Assembly: GCA_002256985.1 (NCBI GenBank)
Contig: NCGO01000010.1
Span: 60,470-124,469 of the forward strand
Length of the DNA: 64,000 bases
DNA from: Novosphingobium sp. 28-62-57
Lineage (GTDB): Bacteria > Pseudomonadota > Alphaproteobacteria > Sphingomonadales > Sphingomonadaceae
Direction: 5' to 3'
Below the pieces are notes generated by a model. That model did no database searches. It was not told where the DNA came from and saw only the letters and a program-made list of their open reading frames with translations. Shown here one piece after another: positions 43,652 through 51,685 of this stretch. The translations under genes and the position numbers were made by a program. Position 1 is the stretch's first letter. The number at the start of each line of letters is the position of its first letter.

Positions 43652-44110
43652 ATGGACGCAAAGGCCTACATCCGCCGGGAAACCGCCGTCAGCACCGCGA
43701 TCAACGTGGTGTTGAGCGGCGCGTTCTTTCTGGTGGTGTTTGGCCTGCGCGGCCCAGTGCCCGTGTGGAGCGCTGGGGGCTATGTCTTCGATTTCGGGCC
43801 GCAAGGTTTCATGATCGGACTGATGGCCACGCTGGTGCCGGGCCTGCTGGCGCGCAAGGCGCGGGCGAGCGGCAAGGTCAGGCAGATGGACGGGACTTCG
43901 GCCTTGCCAGCAGCGATTGCGGTCCGTGCGATTCTGTGCGGCACAGTGGGGGCGACGGCGGGAATGGGCGGTTCTGCCGTGTTGCTTTGGGCCAGCGGAG
44001 CGGCACAACTTGACTGGCTGACCGCCTTGTTGATCAAGCTGCTGTTCGGGGCTGTGCTGGCCATCATCGTTACGCCTGCAGGCCTGCGCGCCGAACTGAT
44101 AAAGCGCTGA
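43652..44110 (+). CDS. Four-helix membrane protein of unknown function in the catabolic operon
   Basis: 152 residues. Helices at about 15-33, 52-66, 88-113 and 121-140; no recognised motif. The start codon follows the hydrolase stop directly (TGAATG). Not recognised as a known transporter subunit. Its placement inside the operon suggests transport or tolerance of the aromatic substrate or product. Confidence 0.65.
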   Translation: MDAKAYIRRETAVSTAINVVLSGAFFLVVFGLRGPVPVWSAGGYVFDFGPQGFMIGLMATLVPGLLARKARASGKVRQMDGTSALPAAIAVRAILCGTVGATAGMGGSAVLLWASGAAQLDWLTALLIKLLFGAVLAIIVTPAGLRAELIKR

Positions 44111-44144
44111 TCGAGCGCCAAGAACGCCTAGGGGAGAACATGCC

Positions 44145-44924
44145 ATGGCACGCCGTTTCGTTGATCTTTCGATCTATCTTGAAAACGATGTGATCACCGA
44201 TCCGCCGTTTTTGCGGCCGAAGATCGAATACCAGAAGCACGGTGAGACGATGAACGAACTGGGCTTCTTTTTCCCCGGCGTGACGCCGGAGGACACGCCC
44301 GATGGCGCGGGCTTTGCCGCAGTGGAGAACGTCACGCTGACCACGCACAATGGCACGCATCTCGATGCGCCGTGGCATTTTCACCCCACGATGAACGGTG
44401 GCGAGCCGTCGATGACGATCGACGAAGTGCCGCTGGAATGGTGCTTCCAGCCCGGCGTAAAGCTTGATTTCACGCACTTTCCCGATGGCTACGTGGTTAC
44501 CGCGCAAGACGTGGAAGACGAATTGAAGCGCATCGGGCACGAATTGCAGCCGCTGGAAATCGTGCTGGTGAATACCGCCGCGGGCAAGGCCGTGGGCAAT
44601 CCCAACTATGTCAGCATCGGTTGCGGCATGGGATATGAAGCCACGATGTACCTCACCTCACGCGGGGTTCGCGTGACTGGCACCGATGCCTGGAGCTGGG
44701 ATGCGCCGTTTGTCCACACCGCTGAAAAGGTGAAGGAAACCGGCGATACCTCGCTGATCTGGGAAGGCCACAAGGCCGGGCGCGACATCGGCTATTGCCA
44801 CCTGGAAAAGCTGCACAATCTCGAAGTGCTGCCGCCCCATGGCTTCACCGTCAGCTGCTTTCCGCACAAGATCCGCGGTGCATCGGCCGGCTGGACGCGC
44901 GCGGTGGCGATTTTCGAGGATTGA
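44145..44924 (+). CDS. Cyclase / kynurenine-formamidase-like metal-dependent hydrolase
   Basis: 259 residues of the cyclase (PF04199) family. The metal-binding signature HNGTHLDAPWHF (about 67-78) is present, as are the N-terminal VDLSIYLENDV and GYVVTAQDVED. Members hydrolyse amide, lactone or formamide bonds (KynB, isatin hydrolase). As last gene of the FAD hydroxylase - extradiol dioxygenase - hydrolase operon it probably hydrolyses a later intermediate. If it is a formamidase it would release formate, and a formate dehydrogenase operon lies 4 kb downstream; this is speculative. Confidence 0.85.
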   Translation: MARRFVDLSIYLENDVITDPPFLRPKIEYQKHGETMNELGFFFPGVTPEDTPDGAGFAAVENVTLTTHNGTHLDAPWHFHPTMNGGEPSMTIDEVPLEWCFQPGVKLDFTHFPDGYVVTAQDVEDELKRIGHELQPLEIVLVNTAAGKAVGNPNYVSIGCGMGYEATMYLTSRGVRVTGTDAWSWDAPFVHTAEKVKETGDTSLIWEGHKAGRDIGYCHLEKLHNLEVLPPHGFTVSCFPHKIRGASAGWTRAVAIFED

Positions 44925-44953
44925 TAGCCTTCGACATTTGATCCCGTATCTTC

Positions 44954-45027
44954 CCGTTCGTGTCGAGCGAAGTCGAGACACTCAGAGCGCGACGCCAAAG
45001 TGTCTCGACTTCGCTCGACACGAACGG
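44954..45027. repeat. Inverted repeat (CCGTTCGTGTCGAGCGAAG), copy 2
   Basis: Perfect 28-base arms 44954-44981 and 45000-45027 around 18 bases. Identical arms to 31993-32065. It lies in the convergent gap between the cyclase gene and bioD. Confidence 0.9.
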
Positions 45028-45038
45028 TTCTTGGGCGG

Positions 45039-45662
45039 TTAGAGTTTGAAATCTGCCGCACTGAACCCCCGCGCAAAGGCGATGGCCAAACTTTGCTGGT
45101 CCAGCCTTTGCAACATCGGCAGGCGGCCAAGGCGTTTCACCCCGCCCATTGCGCAGATCGTGGCTTCGCTGTCTTCATTGGCATCGCCAACAAAGGCTAC
45201 GCCACGGATCGTCACGCCGCGCGACCGCAACGCTTCGAACGTCAGCAGCGAGTGGTTGATCGTGCCGAGCGCAGTGCGCGCGACGACGATGACCGGCAGG
45301 TTCCACCACGCAAAGACATCGGCATAAGTCGTGCTGCGCGTAACCGGCACGAGCGCGCCGCCTGCCCCTTCGATCACGAGCGGGCGCTGCGGCGGCAGGG
45401 CTAGGTTGGCCAGATCAATGGCCACGCCATCAAGCTCTGCAGCGCGGTGCGGCGAGCAGGGTGTGTTCAGGCGATAGGCTTCGGGCAGAATATGATCGGC
45501 GGGCATACCGGACAGGTCAGCGACATGATCGCGGTCCGCGCCATCGTCCAGCCCGGCCTGCACCGGCTTCCAGTAATGCGCGCCCAGTGCACCGGTCAGC
45601 GCGGCGGCGAACACGGTCTTGCCGATGCCGGTGTCGGTGCCGGTGACGACGAAGGCGGTCAT
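45039..45662 (-). CDS. bioD: Dethiobiotin synthetase
   Basis: 207 residues. ATP-dependent ring closure of 7,8-diaminopelargonate with CO2 to dethiobiotin. P-loop GTDTGIGKT (about 8-16), KPVQAG (about 32-37) and [12 protein letters not shown] (about 95-106) are standard. Start overlaps the stop of bioF by four bases. Confidence 0.94.
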   Translation of the reverse strand: MTAFVVTGTDTGIGKTVFAAALTGALGAHYWKPVQAGLDDGADRDHVADLSGMPADHILPEAYRLNTPCSPHRAAELDGVAIDLANLALPPQRPLVIEGAGGALVPVTRSTTYADVFAWWNLPVIVVARTALGTINHSLLTFEALRSRGVTIRGVAFVGDANEDSEATICAMGGVKRLGRLPMLQRLDQQSLAIAFARGFSAADFKL

Positions 45663-46807
45663 TGCAACGCCTGCTTCAGTGCCGCACCCAGCGCGTCCAC
45701 ATCATCGCGCGTGGCGTTGAGCGTGAGCGAGATGCGCAAGCGGCTGGTGCCCTGCGGCACGGTGGGCGGGCGGATGCCGCGCACGTCAAAACCCTGGGCC
45801 TGAAGCGCGGCGGCAACGGCCATCGTGCGCGCGTCCTCGTGCAGGACCAGCGGCAGGATCTGCGATCCGCTGATATCAGCGCCTAATGGGGCGAGCACCC
45901 GTTCGGCGTGAGCCACCAGATCGTGCAGCGCCTCGCGCCGCTGCGGTTCATCGGCCAGAATGCGCAGCGCCTCGCGCACGGCGGCGCAGACCAGCGGCGA
46001 AGGGGCCGTGGAGAAGATGAACGGGCGGCCCCGGTTGACGAGGAAATCGCGCACCACGCGGGGGGCGAGCACAAGCGCGCCCTCGCAGCCCAGCGCCTTG
46101 CCACACGTGCGCAGGACGATAGTGTCCGGGCGGCCATCGAGTTCAGCGGCAAGGCCTCGCCCATCTGGGCCGAAAACGCCGGTGGCGTGGGCTTCATCGA
46201 TCAGCATCACCGCCTCGTGGCGCTGCGCCACGCGCGCCATGTCGGCCACCGGGGCCATATCGCCATCCATCGAATAGAGCGTTTCAAAGGCCAGCCACAC
46301 GCGGCCCATGTTGCCTTTGGTGCGCCATTCGCGCGCGGCATCATCAAAGCTTTGCGGATCATTGTGTGCCGCGCTGACCGCAGTGGCGCGGGTCAGGCGC
46401 AGGCCTTCGTGCATCGAGGCGTGGACCAGTTCGTCATAAACGATCAGGTCCCCGCGCTGGGGCAGCGTGGAGAGCAGCGCAACGTTGGCAGCATAGCCGG
46501 CCGAGAAGAACAGCGCGGATTCGCTGCCGAAAAAGCGCGCCGCTTCCTCTTCCAGCAGCTCATGTTCGGGATCGTTGCCGCGCAGCAGGCGCGATCCGCC
46601 CGAACCAAGCGGCACGCCGCGCGCGATGGCGTGCTGCACAGCGGCGGCAAGGCGCGGACTGGAGGACATGGCGAGATAGTCGTTCGAGGCGAAGTCTACC
46701 CCGCGCCGGGGAGCCAGCGCGCGCAGCCGCGCCTTTTCGCCCAGTGCTGCAAGGTCAGCCGTGTGGGCGGACCACAAGTTGCCGGTGCGGGTGGTCGCCT
46801 CGGCCAT
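45659..46807 (-). CDS. bioF: 8-amino-7-oxononanoate synthase
   Basis: 382 residues, PLP alpha-oxoamine synthase joining pimeloyl-ACP/CoA and alanine. [43 protein letters not shown] and the PLP lysine in [12 protein letters not shown] are all seen. Start overlaps the bioB stop by one base (TAATG). Related to SPT at 4.4-5.6 kb, but context fixes it as BioF. Confidence 0.95.
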   Translation of the reverse strand: MAEATTRTGNLWSAHTADLAALGEKARLRALAPRRGVDFASNDYLAMSSSPRLAAAVQHAIARGVPLGSGGSRLLRGNDPEHELLEEEAARFFGSESALFFSAGYAANVALLSTLPQRGDLIVYDELVHASMHEGLRLTRATAVSAAHNDPQSFDDAAREWRTKGNMGRVWLAFETLYSMDGDMAPVADMARVAQRHEAVMLIDEAHATGVFGPDGRGLAAELDGRPDTIVLRTCGKALGCEGALVLAPRVVRDFLVNRGRPFIFSTAPSPLVCAAVREALRILADEPQRREALHDLVAHAERVLAPLGADISGSQILPLVLHEDARTMAVAAALQAQGFDVRGIRPPTVPQGTSRLRISLTLNATRDDVDALGAALKQALQ

Positions 46808-47886
46808 TACGCCGCGCAGCCGCCCGAACAGCCCCCTACCGCCTTCAGGTCATCTGCTTTTTGGGCACGCAGCGGCTCTTCGCCTTCCATCGGCTTCAGG
46901 CCCAGCCGCTTGAACATCGCGGCATCGGCATCATCGCCCGCATTGGCAGCGGTGAGCAGCTTGTCGCCGGTGAAGATCGAATTGGCCCCGGCCATGAAGC
47001 ACAGCGCCTGCGTGGCTTCGGACATCGATTCGCGCCCGGCGGAAAGCCGCACCATCGACAGCGGCATGGTGATCCGTGCAACCGCCACGGTGCGGACGAA
47101 TTCGATATCATCGATCTTGGCCAGCGGCGTATCGGCCAGCATATCGCCCAGCACGGTGCCCTTGACCGGCACCAGCGCGTTGACCGGCACGCTTTCAGGG
47201 TGCTGTTCCAGTGTGGCCAGCGCGTGGACGAAGCCGACGCGATCCGCGCGCGTTTCGCCCATGCCCACGATCCCGCCCGAACAGACGTTGATCCCGGCCT
47301 GCCGCACGTTGTCCAGCGTCTGCAACCGGTCCGCAAAGGTGCGGGTGGTGATCACTTCCTCATAGCGTTCGGGCGAGGTGTCGATGTTGTGGTTGTAGTA
47401 ATCGAGCCCCGCCTCGGCCAGTTGCGCGGCTTGGCCCGGCGTCAGCATCCCCAGAGTCATGCAGGTTTCCATGCCCATTTCGCGCACGCCCTTCACCATG
47501 GCGATGATCGCGGGCATGTCGCGGTCCTTGGGGTTGCGCCAGGCCGCACCCATGCAGAACCGCTTCGAGCCATTGTCTTTGGCCTGCGCGGCGGATTGCA
47601 GCACGCTTTGCACTTCCATCAGCTTGGTCGCTTCGATCCCGCTGTCGGCCTTCACCGATTGCGAGCAATAGCCACAATCTTCGGGGCAGCCGCCGGTCTT
47701 GATCGAAAGCAATGTGCAAAGCTGCACTTCGCCTGCGCGATGGTGGGCCCGGTGGACTTCAGCGGCGCGGAACAGCAGTTCGGTGAAGGGCAGATCAAAC
47801 AGCGCCGCGATTTCCTCCCGCGTCCAGTCTGTACGAACGCCTGCTTGGGCAGTCTCTTCGCGCTGGCGGAGCAGGGTGTCTTGCAC
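46807..47886 (-). CDS. bioB: Biotin synthase
   Basis: 359 residues, radical-SAM enzyme inserting sulfur into dethiobiotin. The CxxxCxxC cluster motif appears in [13 protein letters not shown] (about 66-78), with [12 protein letters not shown] and [16 protein letters not shown]. The C-terminal CSGGC tail is also seen. I chose GTG 47886 because AAGGA lies about 9 bases upstream; an earlier start would add 10 residues. bioA, bioC and bioH are not in the window. Divergent from the LysR gene. Confidence 0.94.
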   Translation of the reverse strand: MQDTLLRQREETAQAGVRTDWTREEIAALFDLPFTELLFRAAEVHRAHHRAGEVQLCTLLSIKTGGCPEDCGYCSQSVKADSGIEATKLMEVQSVLQSAAQAKDNGSKRFCMGAAWRNPKDRDMPAIIAMVKGVREMGMETCMTLGMLTPGQAAQLAEAGLDYYNHNIDTSPERYEEVITTRTFADRLQTLDNVRQAGINVCSGGIVGMGETRADRVGFVHALATLEQHPESVPVNALVPVKGTVLGDMLADTPLAKIDDIEFVRTVAVARITMPLSMVRLSAGRESMSEATQALCFMAGANSIFTGDKLLTAANAGDDADAAMFKRLGLKPMEGEEPLRAQKADDLKAVGGCSGGCAA

Positions 47887-48068
47887 GGCGTTCGTCCTTC
47901 GAAATCGGTGTGGCAAAATCGGTGTTTCTGGCGGCCCTTAACCCAAATCAGGGATAGATGCTCAAGTGAATTCGCAAAGCTGCAAAGCGGGACTTTGCAT
48001 TTCACGCCGTGCAACGGATCATTCGGGTCCGTAGCGGCCCGCGGTTGACAGGCGCGGTCAGGCGGCGT

Positions 48069-48087
48069 TGATAGACAGGCCCTATCA
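48069..48087. promoter_or_regulatory. LysR operator copy 1 (TGATAG-N7-CTATCA)
   Basis: A 19-base palindrome lies 17 bases upstream of the LysR ATG. It matches the site at 48990-49008 before fdsG in both half-sites, so it is the likely autoregulatory binding site. Confidence 0.75.
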
Positions 48088-48104
48088 CCTGAGCAATCTT
48101 GACG

Positions 48105-48992
48105 ATGCATTTGCGACAGCTGCGCTATTTCGTGACCATCGCCCGGCTGCGGCACTTTGCCAATGCGGCGGCGGAATGCGGGGTATCGCAGCCGACGCTT
48201 TCGGCAGGCCTGTCCGCGCTGGAGCAGGACGTGGGGCACAGGCTGGTCGAACGCGACCGGCGCTTTGTCGGGCTAACCGCGCAGGGCGAGGCGATGCTGC
48301 CCTGGGCGGAGCAGATTCTGGGCGCGGTGGCGAGCATGACCAGTTCGGTGGCGGCGCGCTCAGCGCAGATCACTGGCGAGTTCTCGCTCGCCGCGATCCC
48401 GGCGGCGCTGCCTTTGGCGGGTCTGTTTGGCGAGGCTTTGCTGGCGGCCCATCCGGGGCTGACACTGGCAGTGCGGTCCGCCACCTCGCGTGAGATCGAG
48501 CGGGCGCTCAACGCCTTCGAGTGCGATGCCGGGCTGACCTATCTGGACCACGAGCCGCCCGGAAACGTGCTCTCGGTGGCGCTCCACGCAGAGCGCTATC
48601 TGTTTGTGGCGCGAGCGGATAGTGCCTTGGGCACGCTGGCGGAAATCGGCTGGGAACAGGTGGCGCGGCAGCCGCTGTGCCTGCTGCATCAGGGCATGCA
48701 GTTCCGCCGGATACTCGATACCCGGATGCGCGCGCAGGGGCTGGCCATAACGCCGCGCGTGGTGGCCGACAGTTACGTGACGCTGTTCGATCTGGTGCGT
48801 TCTGGCGGGTTCTGCACAATCGTGCCGGACACTTATGCAAGCCTGCTGTCGGGGTTGGACTGGGCGCAGTTCGTGCCTCTGGCCGATAGCGAGCCGCCGC
48901 GCCGCATCGGGCTGGTTGTGGTCAACCGCGTGCCTCTCAGCCCGATGGCCGGAGCGGCGCTGGCAGTGGCAAGGGGACTTGCACCCGACTGA
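48105..48992 (+). CDS. LysR-type regulator of the formate dehydrogenase operon
   Basis: 295 residues. N-terminal winged helix-turn-helix (LRQLRYFVTIARLRHFANAA, VSQPTLSAGLSALEQDVGH) and a periplasmic-binding-like effector domain (about 90-295). It is encoded just before the same-strand fds operon, and the matching palindromes before it and before fdsG point to FdsR-like control by formate or a related signal. ATG 48105 is preferred over TTG 48099. Its stop codon lies inside the second operator. Confidence 0.88.
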   Translation: MHLRQLRYFVTIARLRHFANAAAECGVSQPTLSAGLSALEQDVGHRLVERDRRFVGLTAQGEAMLPWAEQILGAVASMTSSVAARSAQITGEFSLAAIPAALPLAGLFGEALLAAHPGLTLAVRSATSREIERALNAFECDAGLTYLDHEPPGNVLSVALHAERYLFVARADSALGTLAEIGWEQVARQPLCLLHQGMQFRRILDTRMRAQGLAITPRVVADSYVTLFDLVRSGGFCTIVPDTYASLLSGLDWAQFVPLADSEPPRRIGLVVVNRVPLSPMAGAALAVARGLAPD

Positions 48993-49008
48993 TAGATAAG
49001 TCCTATCA
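48990..49008. promoter_or_regulatory. LysR operator copy 2 upstream of fdsG (TGATAG-N7-CTATCA)
   Basis: Identical half-sites to 48069-48087 with a different centre (ATAAGTC). The first three bases are the LysR stop codon. Sits about 55 bases before fdsG. Confidence 0.78.
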
Positions 49009-49063
49009 GGCTTCGGCTTTTTCAATTTGACCTATGCAGGCTTTCAGGGAAGGCAGGACAGCC

Positions 49064-49477
49064 ATGGAACGATTGCAAGACATCATCGCCGCACACGCTG
49101 GACGTGAAGGTCCGCTCCTGCCCATCCTGCACGATGTGCAGGCCGAATACGGGCACGTTTCCGAGGATTCTGTGCGCGCGATTGCGCAGGCGCTGAACCT
49201 CAGCCGCGCCGAAGTGCATGGGGTGGTCAGCTTCTATCATGATTTCCATTCCGAACCCGATGCGAGGCCGGTGCTGAAACTGTGTCGCGCCGAGGCGTGT
49301 CAGGCGCGCGGGGTTGAGGCGCTGGCAGCGGGGCTGGCGGAACATTCGCGCGTAAAGGTGGAGGCGGTCTATTGCCTCGGCCTGTGCGCGGTCGGGCCCA
49401 ATGCGATGGTCGGCAGCAAGGTCCACGCGCGGCTCGATGCGGCCAAGCTGGTCGCACTGGTGGAGGCGCTGGCATGA
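49064..49477 (+). CDS. fdsG: NAD-dependent formate dehydrogenase gamma subunit (NuoE-like)
   Basis: 137 residues, thioredoxin-like 2Fe-2S protein related to NuoE. The four cluster cysteines lie in KLCRAEACQARG (about 72-83) and VYCLGLCAVGPN (about 108-119). Part of the soluble molybdenum formate dehydrogenase that passes electrons from formate to NAD+. AGGA precedes ATG 49064 by about 6 bases. Stop overlaps the fdsB ATG (ATGA). Confidence 0.93.
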   Translation: MERLQDIIAAHAGREGPLLPILHDVQAEYGHVSEDSVRAIAQALNLSRAEVHGVVSFYHDFHSEPDARPVLKLCRAEACQARGVEALAAGLAEHSRVKVEAVYCLGLCAVGPNAMVGSKVHARLDAAKLVALVEALA

Positions 49478-51027
49478 CGCTCAACGTTTCAAGAGTCGTG
49501 CGGATCAGTGATGACGCGCTGGCGCTGGCGTGCGAGGCGGATGAAGTAGCAGCGGCCTTTGCGGCGGCAGGCTGCACAGTGGAGCGGGTGTCCTCGTGGG
49601 GCATGCAGTGGCTGGAACCGCTGGCCGAGATTGACGGACAGGGTTTCGGCCCGCTCGATCCCGAAGACGTTGCCGATGTGCTGGCCGGGACCAGCGCCAA
49701 GGCGATTGGCCGCATCGAAGATCACCCCTTCATCGCCAAGCAACAGCGCTTCACCTTTGCGCGGGCTGGCAAGACACGGCCCCTGAGCCTTGAGGACTAC
49801 GCCGCCAACGGTGGCTGGCAAGGGATGGAAAAGGCGCGCGAAATCGGGCCCGAAGCCACCATCGCGCAAGTGACCGAATCCGGCTTGCGCGGGCGCGGCG
49901 GGGCGGGCTTCCCGGCGGGGATCAAGTGGACCACTGTCGCCAAGGCCGCAGGGTCCCAGAAATACATCGTCTGCAACGCCGACGAGGGCGACAGCGCCAC
50001 TTTTGCCGACCGCATGGTGATGGAGGGCGATCCCTTCATGCTGGTCGAAGGCATGGCGATTGCTGCACTCGCGGTGGGGGCGCACCGGGGCTATGTCTAT
50101 ATCCGCAGCGAATATCCGCATGCGATTGCCAAGATGGAAGCGGCGATCCGGGCCAGCGCGCATCTGGTCGCGCCGTTCGAATTGGAAGTGCGGGTTGGCG
50201 CGGGGGCCTATGTGTGCGGCGAGGAAACCTCGCTGCTGAACAGCCTTGAAGGCAAGCGCGGCGAAGTGCGGGCCAAGCCGCCCCTGCCCGCGCTCGAAGG
50301 CCTGTTCGGCAAGCCGACCGTGGTCAACAACGTGCTGACGCTGGCCGCTGTGCCATGGATCCTGGCCAATGGCGCGGAAGCCTATGCGCAGGTCGGCTAT
50401 GGCCGGTCCAAGGGCACGATGCCGATCCAGATTGCCGGCAATGTGAAGCACGGTGGGCTTTACGAAGTCGGCTTTGGCGTCACGCTGGGCGAGTTGGTGA
50501 TGACCGTGGGCGGTGGCACGGCATCGGGCCGCCCGGTGCGCGCGGTGCAAGTGGGCGGGCCGCTGGGGGCCTATCACACGCCCGCCGAATTCCACCTGCC
50601 GTTCGATTACGAAACCTTTGCCGCCAACGATGGCCTGATCGGCCACGCCGGGATCACGGTGTTCGATGATACCGTGGACATGAGCCGCCAGGCGCGCTTT
50701 GCGATGGAATTCTGCGCGGTGGAATCGTGCGGCAAATGCACGCCCTGCCGCATTGGCTCGACCCGCGGCGTGGAACTGATCGACCGCATCCGCGCCCGCT
50801 CCGCGCGCCAGCCCGACCGGGTCGAGGCGCTTCCGCAGATGCACAATGCGCGCAAGGTGGAGCGTTCGCTGGCCGATGAAATCACGCTGCTTGAAGACTT
50901 GTGCGAGACGATGAAGTTCGGCTCACTCTGCGCGCTGGGCGGGTTTACGCCCTATCCGGTGCTGTCGGCGCTGCGCAATTTCCCTGAGGATTTCGGGGTC
51001 GATGCAGCCAAAGAGGCTGCGGAGTGA
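49474..51027 (+). CDS. fdsB: NAD-dependent formate dehydrogenase beta subunit (NuoF-like)
   Basis: 517 residues, FMN/NADH-binding diaphorase subunit. The N-terminal 90 residues form the extra domain of FdsB. FMN/NADH loop is GLRGRGGAGFPAG (about 133-145), the family block CNADEGDSATF follows, and the 4Fe-4S ligands lie in ESCGKCTPCRIG (about 417-428) with a later Cys in GSLCALGG. Reduces NAD+ with electrons from FdsA. Confidence 0.95.
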   Translation: MTLNVSRVVRISDDALALACEADEVAAAFAAAGCTVERVSSWGMQWLEPLAEIDGQGFGPLDPEDVADVLAGTSAKAIGRIEDHPFIAKQQRFTFARAGKTRPLSLEDYAANGGWQGMEKAREIGPEATIAQVTESGLRGRGGAGFPAGIKWTTVAKAAGSQKYIVCNADEGDSATFADRMVMEGDPFMLVEGMAIAALAVGAHRGYVYIRSEYPHAIAKMEAAIRASAHLVAPFELEVRVGAGAYVCGEETSLLNSLEGKRGEVRAKPPLPALEGLFGKPTVVNNVLTLAAVPWILANGAEAYAQVGYGRSKGTMPIQIAGNVKHGGLYEVGFGVTLGELVMTVGGGTASGRPVRAVQVGGPLGAYHTPAEFHLPFDYETFAANDGLIGHAGITVFDDTVDMSRQARFAMEFCAVESCGKCTPCRIGSTRGVELIDRIRARSARQPDRVEALPQMHNARKVERSLADEITLLEDLCETMKFGSLCALGGFTPYPVLSALRNFPEDFGVDAAKEAAE

Positions 51028-51039
51028 TGTCGCTTTTTC

Positions 51040-51147
51040 CTCTTCCCCCCTCCACTTTAGGGGAGGGGCCGGGGGTGGGGGGCTTCCGGCACAGACAGTG
51101 TTTGCCGATAGCCCCCACCCCAACCCCTCCCCTGAAGAGGAGGGGCT
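51040..51147. repeat. GC-rich palindromic repeat between fdsB and mobA
   Basis: CCCCTCC.../GGAGGGG arms (about 51047-51070 and 51118-51147) plus GGGGGTGGGG/CCCCACCCC, the same sort of element as 33685-33850. It interrupts an otherwise tightly packed operon. Confidence 0.75.
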
Positions 51148-51151
51148 TTGC

Positions 51152-51685
51152 ATGATCCTCGGCGCGGTCCTTGCAGGGGGCCGGTCCACCCGCTTCGGCA
51201 GCGACAAAGCGCTGGCCGAACTCGGCGGGCGCACGTTGCTGGCCCGCGCAGTGGAGGCCTTGGCGGCGCATTGCGAGGCCGTGGTGGTCATAGGGCGCGA
51301 AACGGCCCCGGCCCCGACCATCCCCGATTGGCCCCGCGCCGATATGGGCCCACTAGGCGGGATCGCCGCCGCGCTCCATCACGCGCGCGATGCAGGCTAT
51401 GCGCAAGTGCTGACCTGTTCAGTCGATAGCGTGGGCCTTGCAGGCGACCTGCTAACCCAATTGCAACCGGCCCCCGCCTATTGTGAAAGCCAGCCGGTGA
51501 TTGGCCTCTGGCCCGCCAGCGCTTCGGCCACACTGGACGCGATGCTGACCAGCGAAGGCCGTCATTCGATGCTGGCCTTTGCGACAAGCATCGGCGCGCG
51601 GGCGGTGCGCTTTGAGACGATTCCTGATAACATCAATACACCGGCGGATTTGTTGGCCGCCGAGGAGCGATCGCATGGGCTATGA
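51152..51685 (+). CDS. mobA: Molybdenum cofactor guanylyltransferase
   Basis: 177 residues. Transfers GMP to molybdopterin to make MGD for enzymes such as FdsA. Nucleotidyltransferase motif LAGGRSTRFGSDKA (about 7-20), PLGGIAAAL (about 68-76) and metal-binding Asp in CSVDSVG are visible. It is inserted between fdsB and fdsA, and its end overlaps the fdsA start by 11 bases, so cofactor supply is tied to the enzyme. Confidence 0.9.
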   Translation: MILGAVLAGGRSTRFGSDKALAELGGRTLLARAVEALAAHCEAVVVIGRETAPAPTIPDWPRADMGPLGGIAAALHHARDAGYAQVLTCSVDSVGLAGDLLTQLQPAPAYCESQPVIGLWPASASATLDAMLTSEGRHSMLAFATSIGARAVRFETIPDNINTPADLLAAEERSHGL

